Assembly: GCF_004362515.1 (NCBI RefSeq)
Contig: NZ_SNXU01000001.1
Coordinates: 1,240,001-1,304,000 of the forward strand
DNA from: Actinokineospora alba
GTDB lineage: Bacteria > Actinomycetota > Actinomycetes > Mycobacteriales > Pseudonocardiaceae
Reading direction: 5' to 3'
Length of the DNA stretch: 64,000 nt
Positions 48,191-56,668 of this stretch are shown here, one piece after another. The translations under genes and the position numbers were made by a program. The notes beneath the pieces were generated by a model that saw only the letters and a list, made by a program, of their open reading frames with translations, had not been told where the DNA came from and did no database searches. The first letter of the stretch is position 1. Each line of letters starts with the position of its first letter.

Positions 48191-49268
48191 GGCGCACCTC
48201 CTGGAGCAGACGGTCCAATGTGGCCAGGCTATGTCCCGCGAGCAACCGGTGGACATGGGGCAGCGCGACGGCGATCCCGGACTGCACGGGCTGGTACATG
48301 TCCGCGCCCGCGTGCGGGTTCACCCAGAACACCCGGTGCGCGAGCCTGCCCAGCCGCGCCATCTGCTCGCCGAGCAGCCGCGGATCCCCGCGTTCCCAGC
48401 CATCGGAGAACACGACGACGACAGCCTGCCGGGCAGCACCGCGCTGTCCCCAGCGGTCCAGGAACGCCCGGAGGGTCTCGCCGAGCCGGGTTCCGCCCGC
48501 GAAATCCGGCACCGCGCGAGCCGCCGCGGCCAGGGCGAACTCGGGGTCGCGCTGGCGGAGTTGCCTGGTCAGACGGGTCAGGCGGGTGCCGAGGGTGAAG
48601 ACCTCCACCGGGGAGCGCCGGGCCATCGCGTGGGCGAAGCGCAGCAGCGCGTCGGCGTAGGGCGACATCGAACCGGAGACGTCGATCAGCAGGACGATCC
48701 GGCGCGGTCGGCTGCGCCTGCGTTTGCGCGCGAGGCGGACGGTCTCCCCACCGGCGGCCCGCATCGCGCGAAGCGTGCGGTGGCTGTCGATCGGGCCGCG
48801 CCGGTCGGGCCGCCAGCGCGCCGCCCGGCGCAGCGGCGGGTCGGGCCGCAGCAGGGCGATGAGTTCGCGCAGGTGGGCGCGTTCGGCCGCGGTCAGTTCG
48901 GACACGTCGCGGTGGCGTAGGACCTCGGTGTCGCTCGCCGTGCGGTCGACGTCGCGGACCTCCGAGGAGGAACCCGCTCCTAGATCACCCAGCGGACTGA
49001 GACGGCTGCGCTGGATCGCGGGCGGGCCCGGCGCGCGCGGGCGTGGGGCGGCCCCGGTGAACCAGGCGTGGAACGCGGCGTCGTAGCGCGGGAGGTCGTC
49101 CGGCTCACCGCACAGGGTGACCCGGCCCGCCCAGTAGAGCTGCCCGACCTGCGCGGGGTCGAGTTCGGCGACGGCGTCGAGGTAGGCCCGGACCCGGCCA
49201 GGACCGCAGGCCACACCGGCCTCGCGCACCGCGGCGGCGAAGCCGACCAGCCCCGGAAGTGGGTCCAC
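48183..49268 (-). CDS. coxE: VWA domain protein, CoxE-like
   Basis: A 361-residue CoxE family protein. The C-terminal von Willebrand A domain has the MIDAS motif LLIDVSGSMS, with GGTRLGETL and FSDGWERGDP. The N-terminal helical half (DPLPGLVGFAAAVREAGVACGPGRV) starts at GTG 49268, which I prefer to GTG 49322 because the longer form overlaps padR and adds only low-complexity residues. CoxE works with the MoxR ATPase CoxD to mature the CoxL active site. Here the CoxD-like gene is 5.9 kb away at 55172. Confidence 0.9.
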   Translation of the reverse strand: MDPLPGLVGFAAAVREAGVACGPGRVRAYLDAVAELDPAQVGQLYWAGRVTLCGEPDDLPRYDAAFHAWFTGAAPRPRAPGPPAIQRSRLSPLGDLGAGSSSEVRDVDRTASDTEVLRHRDVSELTAAERAHLRELIALLRPDPPLRRAARWRPDRRGPIDSHRTLRAMRAAGGETVRLARKRRRSRPRRIVLLIDVSGSMSPYADALLRFAHAMARRSPVEVFTLGTRLTRLTRQLRQRDPEFALAAAARAVPDFAGGTRLGETLRAFLDRWGQRGAARQAVVVVFSDGWERGDPRLLGEQMARLGRLAHRVFWVNPHAGADMYQPVQSGIAVALPHVHRLLAGHSLATLDRLLQEVRRA

Positions 49269-49284
49269 CCACCCAGTCTGCGCC

Positions 49285-49584
49285 TCAGGCGACCTCGGCG
49301 ACGAGGCCGGTGAGGACGTCACGGCAGTCGGCGAGCACCTTCTTGCCCCGCTTGGTGGTCCGGTAGAGCCGCACCCGCCTGCCGTCGGCGATCTCGCCGC
49401 GCGACTTCAGCAGGCCGGCTTCCTGCATGCGGTGCAGCAGCGGATAGAGCGTGCCGGGTGAGACGCGGTAGCCGTGGTTGGTCAGTTCGGCGGTGAGCCA
49501 GGCGCCGTGCACCTCGTCGCCGGCGGCGTACTGGAGCACGCGCAGCCGCAGCGCGCCGTTCTTGAAGTCTCGGACCACATCCAT
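49285..49584 (-). CDS. PadR family transcriptional regulator
   Basis: A 99-residue PadR-type winged HTH: LRLRVLQYAAGDEVHGAWLTAELTNHGYRVSPGTLYPLLHRMQEAGLLKSR, then the wing GRRVRLYRTTKRGKKVL. ATG 49584 is used; a longer frame to 49647 would run over the operator-like repeats. It is 16 bp upstream of coxE on the same strand and divergent from the NRPS gene. It probably represses its own operon and the NRPS. PadR ligands are often phenolic or cationic compounds; none can be assigned. Confidence 0.9.
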   Translation of the reverse strand: MDVVRDFKNGALRLRVLQYAAGDEVHGAWLTAELTNHGYRVSPGTLYPLLHRMQEAGLLKSRGEIADGRRVRLYRTTKRGKKVLADCRDVLTGLVAEVA

Positions 49585-49591
49585 CGGCTCA

Positions 49592-49680
49592 CGATATCGC
49601 ACCTCGATATCGGAATCCGACTTTTTGGCGATCTGCGTTGGCAGCAAGATAACCAGCCTTGAAATCGTGATCCGATATCA
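49592..49680. promoter_or_regulatory. PadR operator candidates (CGATATCG palindromes)
   Basis: CGATATCG occurs at 49592-49599 and 49605-49612, and CGATATCA at 49673-49680. The first two are spaced 13 bp start to start, just in front of padR; the third faces the NRPS side. GATATC is rare in such GC-rich DNA, so three sites in 90 bp are unlikely to be chance. Confidence 0.6.
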
Positions 49681-49805
49681 GAACCCGAGTACTGAATCGT
49701 TGACACGACGGTGTGAAACCCGCCACGCGGAGGAGTTAAGAACGCGCGGAAAGTTGGTCACCGCGCGTAAAGTACCCAGGTCACAGCCTCGGCGAAAGGT
49801 GGAAG

Positions 49806-49835
49806 ATGCGTCCGACCAAGCGGTGCGAGAAATGA
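49806..49835 (+). CDS. nine-codon upstream reading frame coupled to pls
   Basis: ATG 49806 has AAAGG six bases upstream and encodes MRPTKRCEK. Its TGA stop overlaps ATG 49832 of the NRPS gene in ATGA. Four of nine residues are Lys or Arg. It could act as a coupling or attenuation leader. If the NRPS instead starts at GTG 49799 or 49823 the frame would be fortuitous. Confidence 0.35.
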   Translation: MRPTKRCEK

Positions 49836-52800
49836 CGCTGGCCGACCACTCCCCACCCCTGCACTACCCGACAGACCCGCTCGCCGGCGCCGCCGTGCGC
49901 GGGCTGGCTGTGTTCCGCGCGGGCCCCGAGAGCGCTCCCCGCACCCTCATCGACATCCTCGACACGACCGCCGCCCTGCACCCGGACGCCCCCGCGCTCG
50001 ACGACGGCACCACGGTCCTGGCCTACCGCAAGTTGCTCGCGGAGGTCGACACGCTGCGTCGCTCACTCAACGACGCGGGCATCGGCCTCGGCGACCGGGT
50101 CGGCGTGCGGGTCCCGTCCGGCTCGGTCGACCTGTATGTCTCGATCCTGGGCGTCCTCGCCGCGGGCGCCGCCTATGTCCCGGTCGACTTCGACGACCCG
50201 CACGAGCGCGCCGACCTGGTCTTCACCGAGGCCGACGTCGCCGCCGTGCTCGGCGAGGGCCGCGCGTTGACCCCGCGCGGGACCCCGCTGGGCCACCTCG
50301 GCACGCCGTCGCCCGACGACGACGCCTGGATCATCTTCACCTCGGGATCGACCGGGAAGCCGAAGGGCGTCGCGGTCAGCCACCGCTCGGCCGCCGCGTT
50401 CGTCGACGCCGAGGCCGACCTGTTCCTGCCCGACGAGCCGATCGGCCCGGACGACCGGGTGCTGGCCGGACTGTCCGTCGCGTTCGACGCCTCCTGCGAG
50501 GAGATGTGGCTGGCCTGGCGCAACGGCGCCTGCCTGGTCGCGGCACCCCGCGCGCTCGTGCGCACCGGCGTCGACCTGGGCCCGTGGCTGGTCGAGCGGG
50601 AGATCACCGTGGTGTCCACGGTTCCCACGCTCGCCGCGCTCTGGCCGTCCGACGCGCTCGACGACGTCCGGCTGCTGATCTTCGGGGGCGAGGCCTGCCC
50701 GCCCGAGCTGGCCGAGCGCCTCGCGGTGCCGGGTCGCGAAGTCTGGAACACCTACGGGCCGACCGAGGCGACCGTGGTGGCCTGCGGCGCGCGGATGACG
50801 GGCGAGGGCCCGGTGCGGATCGGGCTGCCGCTCGACGGCTGGGAACTGGCCGTGGTCGACGCCGACGGCGAACTGGTGCCGATGGGCGGCTCCGGCGAGC
50901 TGGTCATCGGGGGCGCGGGCCTGGCCCGCTACCTCGACCCGGTCAAAGACCAGGAGAAGTTCGCACCGCTGCCCACCCTGTCCTGGTCGCGCGCGTACCG
51001 AAGCGGCGACTTGGTCAAGGCCGAGCCCGAGGGCCTGCTGTTCCTGGGCCGGGCCGACGAGCAGATCAAGCTCGGCGGCAGGCGCATCGAGCTGGGCGAG
51101 GTCGACGCGGCACTTCAGGCGCTGCCCGGGGTCGCGGGCGCCGCGGCCGCCGTGCGCACCACGAAGGCCGGAAACCAACTGCTCGTCGGTTACGTCGTGG
51201 CGGGCGAGGAGTTCGACCAGAGCGCCGCGGTGGAGCGCCTGCGCACCGCGCTGCCCGCCGCCCTCGTGCCGTTGCTCGCGAAGGTCGACACACTGCCCAC
51301 GCGCACGTCCGGCAAGGTCGACCGGGCGGCGCTGCCCTGGCCGCTCCCGGCTCTCGACACCACCGCGGTCGACCTGGGGGCGATGTCACCCACCCAGGCC
51401 TGGCTCGCCGGGCTGTGGACCGAACTGCTCGGCATCGGCATCGGCGACCCGGACGCCGACTTCTTCACCCATGGCGGCGGCAGCCTGTCCGCCGCTCGAC
51501 TCGTGTCCCGGATTCGGGAGACGCACCCGACCATCTCGGTGTCCGACGTCTACCAGCACTCCAGGCTGTCCGCGCTGGCGAAGCTGATCGACGCCACCGC
51601 GGGCAGCGTCCGCGACGAGCGGGTCGTGGCCCCGACACCGCGCAAAGCGCAGGTCATCCAGGTCCTCGCGACGATCCCGATGCTGTCGGTGGTCGGCGCG
51701 CGATGGGTGGTCACGCTCGCCGCGCTGAACAACCTCATCCAGCTCCCCTGGGCGCCCACGGTGTCGTGGTGGCTGGTCTTCGCGGGCTGGCTGGCGTTCC
51801 TGAGCCCGTGGGGCCGCATGGCGATCGCCGCGGGAACCGCGCGGCTGCTGCTGCGGGGCGTGCGACCCGGCCGCTACCCGCGCGGGGGCGGCGTGCACCT
51901 GCGGCTGTGGGCGGCCGAGCGGATGGTCGAGCTGAGCGGCGCGACCAACCTGGCGGGCGCCCCCTGGATGGCACACTACGCGCGCGCTCTGGGCGCACGC
52001 GTCGCTGAGGACGTCGACCTGCACTCGCTGCCGCCGGTCACCGGCCTGCTCAAGCTCGGCCGGGGCGCGGCGATCGAGCCGGAGGTGGACCTGTCCGGCC
52101 ACTGGCTCGACGGCGACGTCCTGCACATCGGCCGCATCCGGGTCGACGCGGACGCGACCGTGGGCTCACGCAGCACGCTGTTCCCCGGCGCTCGGATCGG
52201 CAAGCGTGCCGAGGTGGCGCCCGGTTCCGGCGTCCAGGGATCGGTGCCCACGGGCCAGCAGTGGTCCGGGTCGCCGGCGACTCGCACGGGCAAGGCGTCG
52301 CATCGCGCGACCCGGCCGCCTCGGCGCAAGCGCTGGGTCGCGGCGTACGCGGTGGCGTCGTTCGCGCTGAGCCTGCTGCCGGTGGTCGCCGCGGTGCCCG
52401 CGCTGCTGATTCTGTCGTCGTTCGTCTCCGGCACGGCCACCCTCAGCGCGGCGCTGGGGCAGGCTCTGCTCGCGGTGGCGCCCGCGACGCTGTCCTGGCT
52501 GGTGGCGTACGCGCTGCTGATCCTGGTGTCGGTGCGGGCGCTGAGCATCGGCCTGCGCGCGGGTCGCCACCCGGTGCACAGCCGGATCGCGTGGCAGGCG
52601 TGGGCGACCGAGCGGCTGATGGGGATCGCGCGGGTCGGGCTCTATCCGCTCTACGCGAGTCAGCTGACCCCGGTCTGGCTGCGTGCGCTGGGCATGAAGG
52701 TCGGCCGCGGTGTCGAAGCGTCGACGGTTCTCGCGCTGCCGAGCCTGACCACGATCGACGACGGCGCGTTCCTCGCCGACGACACCATGATCGGGTCCTA

Positions 52801-53719
52801 CGAACTCGGCGGCGGCTGGCTGCGGATCGCGGCCGCACGGGTCGGCAAGCGGGCGTTCCTGGGCAACTCCGGCATGACCGCGCCCGGGCGCAAGGTGCCC
52901 AAGCGCGGCCTGGTCGGCGTGCTGTCGTCGACCCCGAAGAAGGCGAAGGCGGGCTCGTCCTACCTGGGGATGCCGCCGATGAAGCTGCCGCGCACGGTCG
53001 AGACGGGCGATGAGAGCACGACCTTCGACCCGCCGACGCGGTTGAAGATCGCGCGGGGGCTGGTCGAGCTGTGCCGGATCGTGCCGGTGATGGCGTCGCT
53101 GGCGCTCGCGGTGCTGGTGGCGGCCGGGTTCGAGGCGCTCGCCGCTTCGACGGGGTTCGGCGTGGCTTTGGCGCTTAGCGGGGTGTTGCTCTTCGGGGCA
53201 GGGATCACCGCGTGTGCCGTCGCGATCATGGCGAAGTGGGTCCTCGTGGGCCGGTTCACGGCGATCGAGCGTCCGCTGTGGAGCGGTTTCGTGTGGCGCG
53301 ACGAGCTGGCGGACACGTTCGTGGAGATGCTCGCGGTGCCGTGGTTCGCCACCTCCGCGCAGGGCACGCCGCTGCTGACCGTGTGGCTGCGCGGGTTGGG
53401 CGCCAAGATCGGCCGCGGCGCCTGGGTCGAGACGTACTGGCTGCCCGAGTACGACCTGGTCCGCATCGGCGACGGCGCCACGGTCAACCGGGGCTGCGTG
53501 CTGCAGACCCACCTGTTCCACGACCGGATCATGAGCATGTCGGCGGTGACCGTCGGCGACGGCGGCACGCTCGGCCCGCACGGCATCGTCCTGCCCGGCG
53601 CGTCGATCGGAGACCAGGCCACCGTGGGCCCGGCGTCGCTGGTCATGCGGGGTGAGTCGGTGCCCGGCGGGAGCCGCTGGCTGGGCAACCCGATCGCGGC
53701 GTGGCCCGGCTGCTGTTGA
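49832..53719 (+). CDS. Pls/PosA-family single-module NRPS (epsilon-poly-L-lysine synthetase-like)
   Basis: A 1295-residue membrane NRPS. The adenylation domain (about 40-520) shows IFTSGSTGKPKG, NTYGPTEATVV, RSGDLVK and RTSGKVDR. A thiolation domain follows with Ser551 in HGGGSLS. The rest has three pairs of transmembrane segments (about 607-680, 835-905, 1080-1145) separating three hexapeptide/condensation-like soluble regions (VGDGGTLGPHGIVLPGASIG). This is the Pls layout; the S. albulus enzyme is of almost equal size as I recall. The ten-residue code reads D-A-E-S-I-G-T-V-V-K, close to the bacitracin lysine code. It probably polymerises a basic amino acid. Start uncertain (ATG 49832, GTG 49823 or 49799). 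Confidence 0.9.
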   Translation: MTLADHSPPLHYPTDPLAGAAVRGLAVFRAGPESAPRTLIDILDTTAALHPDAPALDDGTTVLAYRKLLAEVDTLRRSLNDAGIGLGDRVGVRVPSGSVDLYVSILGVLAAGAAYVPVDFDDPHERADLVFTEADVAAVLGEGRALTPRGTPLGHLGTPSPDDDAWIIFTSGSTGKPKGVAVSHRSAAAFVDAEADLFLPDEPIGPDDRVLAGLSVAFDASCEEMWLAWRNGACLVAAPRALVRTGVDLGPWLVEREITVVSTVPTLAALWPSDALDDVRLLIFGGEACPPELAERLAVPGREVWNTYGPTEATVVACGARMTGEGPVRIGLPLDGWELAVVDADGELVPMGGSGELVIGGAGLARYLDPVKDQEKFAPLPTLSWSRAYRSGDLVKAEPEGLLFLGRADEQIKLGGRRIELGEVDAALQALPGVAGAAAAVRTTKAGNQLLVGYVVAGEEFDQSAAVERLRTALPAALVPLLAKVDTLPTRTSGKVDRAALPWPLPALDTTAVDLGAMSPTQAWLAGLWTELLGIGIGDPDADFFTHGGGSLSAARLVSRIRETHPTISVSDVYQHSRLSALAKLIDATAGSVRDERVVAPTPRKAQVIQVLATIPMLSVVGARWVVTLAALNNLIQLPWAPTVSWWLVFAGWLAFLSPWGRMAIAAGTARLLLRGVRPGRYPRGGGVHLRLWAAERMVELSGATNLAGAPWMAHYARALGARVAEDVDLHSLPPVTGLLKLGRGAAIEPEVDLSGHWLDGDVLHIGRIRVDADATVGSRSTLFPGARIGKRAEVAPGSGVQGSVPTGQQWSGSPATRTGKASHRATRPPRRKRWVAAYAVASFALSLLPVVAAVPALLILSSFVSGTATLSAALGQALLAVAPATLSWLVAYALLILVSVRALSIGLRAGRHPVHSRIAWQAWATERLMGIARVGLYPLYASQLTPVWLRALGMKVGRGVEASTVLALPSLTTIDDGAFLADDTMIGSYELGGGWLRIAAARVGKRAFLGNSGMTAPGRKVPKRGLVGVLSSTPKKAKAGSSYLGMPPMKLPRTVETGDESTTFDPPTRLKIARGLVELCRIVPVMASLALAVLVAAGFEALAASTGFGVALALSGVLLFGAGITACAVAIMAKWVLVGRFTAIERPLWSGFVWRDELADTFVEMLAVPWFATSAQGTPLLTVWLRGLGAKIGRGAWVETYWLPEYDLVRIGDGATVNRGCVLQTHLFHDRIMSMSAVTVGDGGTLGPHGIVLPGASIGDQATVGPASLVMRGESVPGGSRWLGNPIAAWPGCC

Positions 53720-53727
53720 ATGGGGCC

Positions 53728-55059
53728 ATGAGCGCCAAGGCTGATCCGGCTCGCGCCGGGGAGCCCGGCGCCACCACGTCGGCCGACGCCTATCTCCCGC
53801 AGCACGGCAACGGCGGCTACCGGGTCACGCACTACGACCTCGAACTGGACTACCGGGTCGGCCCTGGCAGGCTCGACGGGCTGGCCCGGCTGACGCTGGC
53901 GCCGACGCACGCGCTGAGCCGGTTCAGCCTCGACTTCGGCAAGCTGCGGGTCACCAAGGTGACCGTCGCAGGCAAGGCCGTCCGCTACGCCCAGCGCGGG
54001 ACGAAGCTGCACATCACGCCCGCCCGGCCGCTGCCCGCGCTGAGCCCGGTGGCGGTGGAGGTCCGCTACGTCGGCTCGCCCGAGCCGGTTCCGACGGTGT
54101 GGGGTGAGCTGGGCTGGGACTACCTCGACGACGGGGTCATCGTGGCGAGCCAGCCGATCGGGTCGCCGTCGTGGTTCCCATGCAACGACCACCCGAGCGA
54201 CAAGGCCACGTACCGGATCGCGGTGACCGTGGCGTCGCCGTACCAGGTGGTGGCCAACGGGGTGCTCGAGTCGCGGCGGACGTCGGCGTCGACGACCACC
54301 TGGGTGTACCGGCTGGCCCAGCCGACTTCGGCGTACCTGATCAGTGTCCAAATCGGACGGTATGTGCTCAGCGGCGCCGGGACCGTGCACGCGGCGGTGC
54401 CCGCGCGGCTGATGGTGCCCTTCCAGTACGACTTCGGCAGGCAGCCGAGAATGCTGGCGGAGTTCGGCGAACTGTTCGGCCCGTACCCGTTCGACCGCTA
54501 CGGCGTGGTGGTCGTGGACGCGGAGCTGGACGCGCCGGTGGAGGCGCAGGCGCTGTCGATCTTCGGATCGAACCACGTCGACGGTAAGCGCGGCTCGGAG
54601 AACCTGGTGGCGCACGAGCTGGCGCACCAGTGGTTCGGCAACAGCCTCACCGTCGCGGAGTGGCGGCACATCTGGCTCAACGAGGGCTTCGCGACGTACG
54701 CGGAATGGCTGTGGTCGGAGGTCTCCGGCGGGGACAGCGCCGACGCCCACGCCCGCCGGTCCTGGCGCGAAGTCGTTGCCCAGCCACAAGATCTGCGGCT
54801 CGCCGATCCCGGCATGCAGAAGATCTTCGACGACCGTGTCTACCTGCGCGGCGCCATGGCGCTGCACGCGCTGCGGATTCGCTTGGGGGACGGCGCTTTC
54901 TTCGCGTTACTGCGCGAATGGACGTCCACCCACCGACACGGCGTGGTCACCACGGAGGCGTTCACGACGATGGCCCAGCGGCACACGCCGTGGCCGCTCA
55001 CCGAGCTGTTCGCCAGGTGGCTGTTCGACGCCACTTTGCCGCCGCTGCCGAGTAAGTAG
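53728..55059 (+). CDS. M1 family metallopeptidase
   Basis: A 443-residue aminopeptidase N-type protein. N-terminal beta domain (YRVTHYDLELDYRVGPGRLDG), then DAPVEAQALSIFG in place of the GAMEN exopeptidase motif, then the zinc site VAHELAHQWFGN with the third ligand in WLNEGFATYAEWL. It lacks the C-terminal HEAT domain of larger M1 enzymes. No signal peptide is evident. It starts 8 bp after the NRPS stop, so it is in the same operon and may trim or detoxify the polymer. I recall that polylysine producers carry zinc peptidases that degrade their product. Confidence 0.9.
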   Translation: MSAKADPARAGEPGATTSADAYLPQHGNGGYRVTHYDLELDYRVGPGRLDGLARLTLAPTHALSRFSLDFGKLRVTKVTVAGKAVRYAQRGTKLHITPARPLPALSPVAVEVRYVGSPEPVPTVWGELGWDYLDDGVIVASQPIGSPSWFPCNDHPSDKATYRIAVTVASPYQVVANGVLESRRTSASTTTWVYRLAQPTSAYLISVQIGRYVLSGAGTVHAAVPARLMVPFQYDFGRQPRMLAEFGELFGPYPFDRYGVVVVDAELDAPVEAQALSIFGSNHVDGKRGSENLVAHELAHQWFGNSLTVAEWRHIWLNEGFATYAEWLWSEVSGGDSADAHARRSWREVVAQPQDLRLADPGMQKIFDDRVYLRGAMALHALRIRLGDGAFFALLREWTSTHRHGVVTTEAFTTMAQRHTPWPLTELFARWLFDATLPPLPSK

Positions 55060-55087
55060 CGGAGCCGCCTCACCGAGCGGCTCCGCT
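55058..55087 (+). terminator. bidirectional terminator after pls-M1 operon
   Basis: An 11-bp perfect stem (AGCGGAGCCGC/GCGGCTCCGCT) with an 8-base loop begins in the stop codon of the M1 gene. The MoxR gene ends 85 bp further on, on the other strand. Confidence 0.75.
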
Positions 55088-55171
55088 CCACATCCCATTC
55101 GACGCCGCCACTCGTCGTCCGGGCTGGCCTGGGTCAATGGTGCGCCGGCGGGTGCCGTGAACGCGAGCGAA

Positions 55172-56044
55172 TTAGGACGAGAGCAGCGCGTCGAGCCCGG
55201 CTGCGACGACCCGGTCGGCGTCCTCGCGGTACTTGAGGACCGCACCGAGGGTGACGGCCGCGCTCGCCGCGTCGAGTTCCGTGCGGTTCAGCGCGAGCAG
55301 CGCCCGCGCCCAGTCGATCGACTCCGCCACACCGGGCGGCTTCAGCAGCTCCGCCGCCCGCAGTTTCCGCACCGCGGAAGCGACCTGTGTGGACAGACGC
55401 TCGCCGATGCCCGGCACCCGGCGGCGCAGGATGGCGACCTCACGCGCCAGATCCGGGTGCTCCAGCCAGTGATAGAGGCACCGCCGCTTCAGCGCGTCGT
55501 GCACCTCACGGGTGCGGTTGGAGGTGAGGATCACCAGGGGCGCCACGGATGCGCGGATCTCGCCGAGCTCCGGGATGGTGACCGCGTTCTCGCTGAGGAC
55601 CTCCAGCAGGAACGCCTCGAACTCGTCGTCGGCCCGGTCGACCTCGTCCACCAGGAGCACGCACGGCGCTTCCTCCAGAGCCCGCAGCAACGGCCGCGCG
55701 AGCAGGAATCGGCGGCTGTACAGCGACTTCTCCGCTTCGTCGGGGTCCAGCCGACCGGGGGACGCGGCCTCCAGGGCCCGCAGGTGCAGGAGCTGGCGGG
55801 GGAAGTCCCAGTCGTAGAGGGCCTGGGTGGCGTCGATGCCCTCGTGGCACTGCAGCCGGATCAGCTCGACACCCAGTGCCTCGGCCAGCGCGGTGGCCAG
55901 CGACGTCTTGCCGGTGCCGGGCTCGCCCTCGCAGAACAGCGGGCGGCCCATCCGCATGGCGAGGAACGCCGCGGTGGCCAAACCCTCGTCCGCCAGGTAG
56001 CCGACACCGTCGAGCGCGGCGGCGACGTCACGCGGCTGCTCCAT
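55172..56044 (-). CDS. coxD: MoxR family AAA+ ATPase, CoxD-like
   Basis: A 290-residue AAA+ ATPase. Walker A is FCEGEPGTGKTSLATALAEALG, Walker B VLLVDEVDRADDEFEAFLLE, sensor 1 PLVILTSNRTREVHDALKRRC. The CoxD-type insert YDWDFPRQLLHLRALEA distinguishes it from other MoxR groups. CoxD partners with CoxE to sulfurate/activate the CoxL centre. TACTGT lies exactly 6 bases before ATG 56044, which suggests a leaderless transcript of its own. It is separated from coxE by padR, pls and the M1 gene. Confidence 0.88.
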   Translation of the reverse strand: MEQPRDVAAALDGVGYLADEGLATAAFLAMRMGRPLFCEGEPGTGKTSLATALAEALGVELIRLQCHEGIDATQALYDWDFPRQLLHLRALEAASPGRLDPDEAEKSLYSRRFLLARPLLRALEEAPCVLLVDEVDRADDEFEAFLLEVLSENAVTIPELGEIRASVAPLVILTSNRTREVHDALKRRCLYHWLEHPDLAREVAILRRRVPGIGERLSTQVASAVRKLRAAELLKPPGVAESIDWARALLALNRTELDAASAAVTLGAVLKYREDADRVVAAGLDALLSS

Positions 56045-56144
56045 CCAGCCACAGTATCCGCGCGGGCACCCGGGGACGACCCCGAGACGAAAACCAGGGT
56101 CGTTCCCCGATGTCCGGGCGGCCGCGGTCGAGCAACCTTGAGGT

Positions 56145-56366
56145 ATGACGAACTACAGCGATGGACACACCAAGACCACCCGCACGCTGCGCCGCAGCCG
56201 GACCGACAAGATGGTCGCCGGTGTGTGTGGCGGTATCGCGAAGATGCTCGGGATCGACGCCGCCCTGGTGCGGATCGGCCTCGTCGTGGCCACGATCCTC
56301 GGCTTCGGCACCGGCGCGCTGATCTACCTGGCCTGCTGGATCCTGATGCCGGAGGAAACCGCCTAA
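56145..56366 (+). CDS. PspC domain-containing small membrane protein
   Basis: A 73-residue protein. The PspC domain reads RTLRRSRTDKMVAGVCGGIAKMLGIDAALVRIGLVVATILGFGTGALIYLACWILMPEE, a basic amphipathic segment followed by one or two hydrophobic helices. ATG 56145 has TTGAGG close upstream. It may sense membrane stress. It is followed after 11 bp by another small membrane protein gene. Confidence 0.9.
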   Translation: MTNYSDGHTKTTRTLRRSRTDKMVAGVCGGIAKMLGIDAALVRIGLVVATILGFGTGALIYLACWILMPEETA

Positions 56367-56377
56367 GATCTCGACGC

Positions 56378-56668
56378 GTGACCGACCGCACGGGAACCGC
56401 CAAAGTGCTGGTCCTGATCGCCTCCGCCGTGCTGTTCGCCTCGGCCGGGGTGGTGTGCTTCCTGGTCGCGCTCTTCGCGCCCACGATGCGCGGCTGGCCG
56501 TACTCGGGAGCGGTCGCCTTCATGGCGATCACGGTGCTGACGGTGGCGCTGGCGATCTTCCTGACGCTGCGGGCGCGGACCGCTCAGCGGGTGGTCCTGG
56601 GCGGCTGCGCGACGCTGGTGATCGGGGCGGCCATAGCGGTGGGGACGCTATTGGTGCTGATCACCTAG
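56378..56668 (+). CDS. small integral membrane protein, unknown
   Basis: A 96-residue protein with three predicted transmembrane helices (VLVLIASAVLFASAGVVCFLVALFA, VAFMAITVLTVALAIFLTL, VVLGGCATLVIGAAIAVGTLLVL) and a basic loop RARTAQR. GTG 56378 follows the PspC stop; TAAGAT (56364-56369) overlaps that stop. No family recognised. Its 3' end overlaps the alpha/beta hydrolase gene by 21 bp, tail to tail. Confidence 0.65.
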   Translation: MTDRTGTAKVLVLIASAVLFASAGVVCFLVALFAPTMRGWPYSGAVAFMAITVLTVALAIFLTLRARTAQRVVLGGCATLVIGAAIAVGTLLVLIT

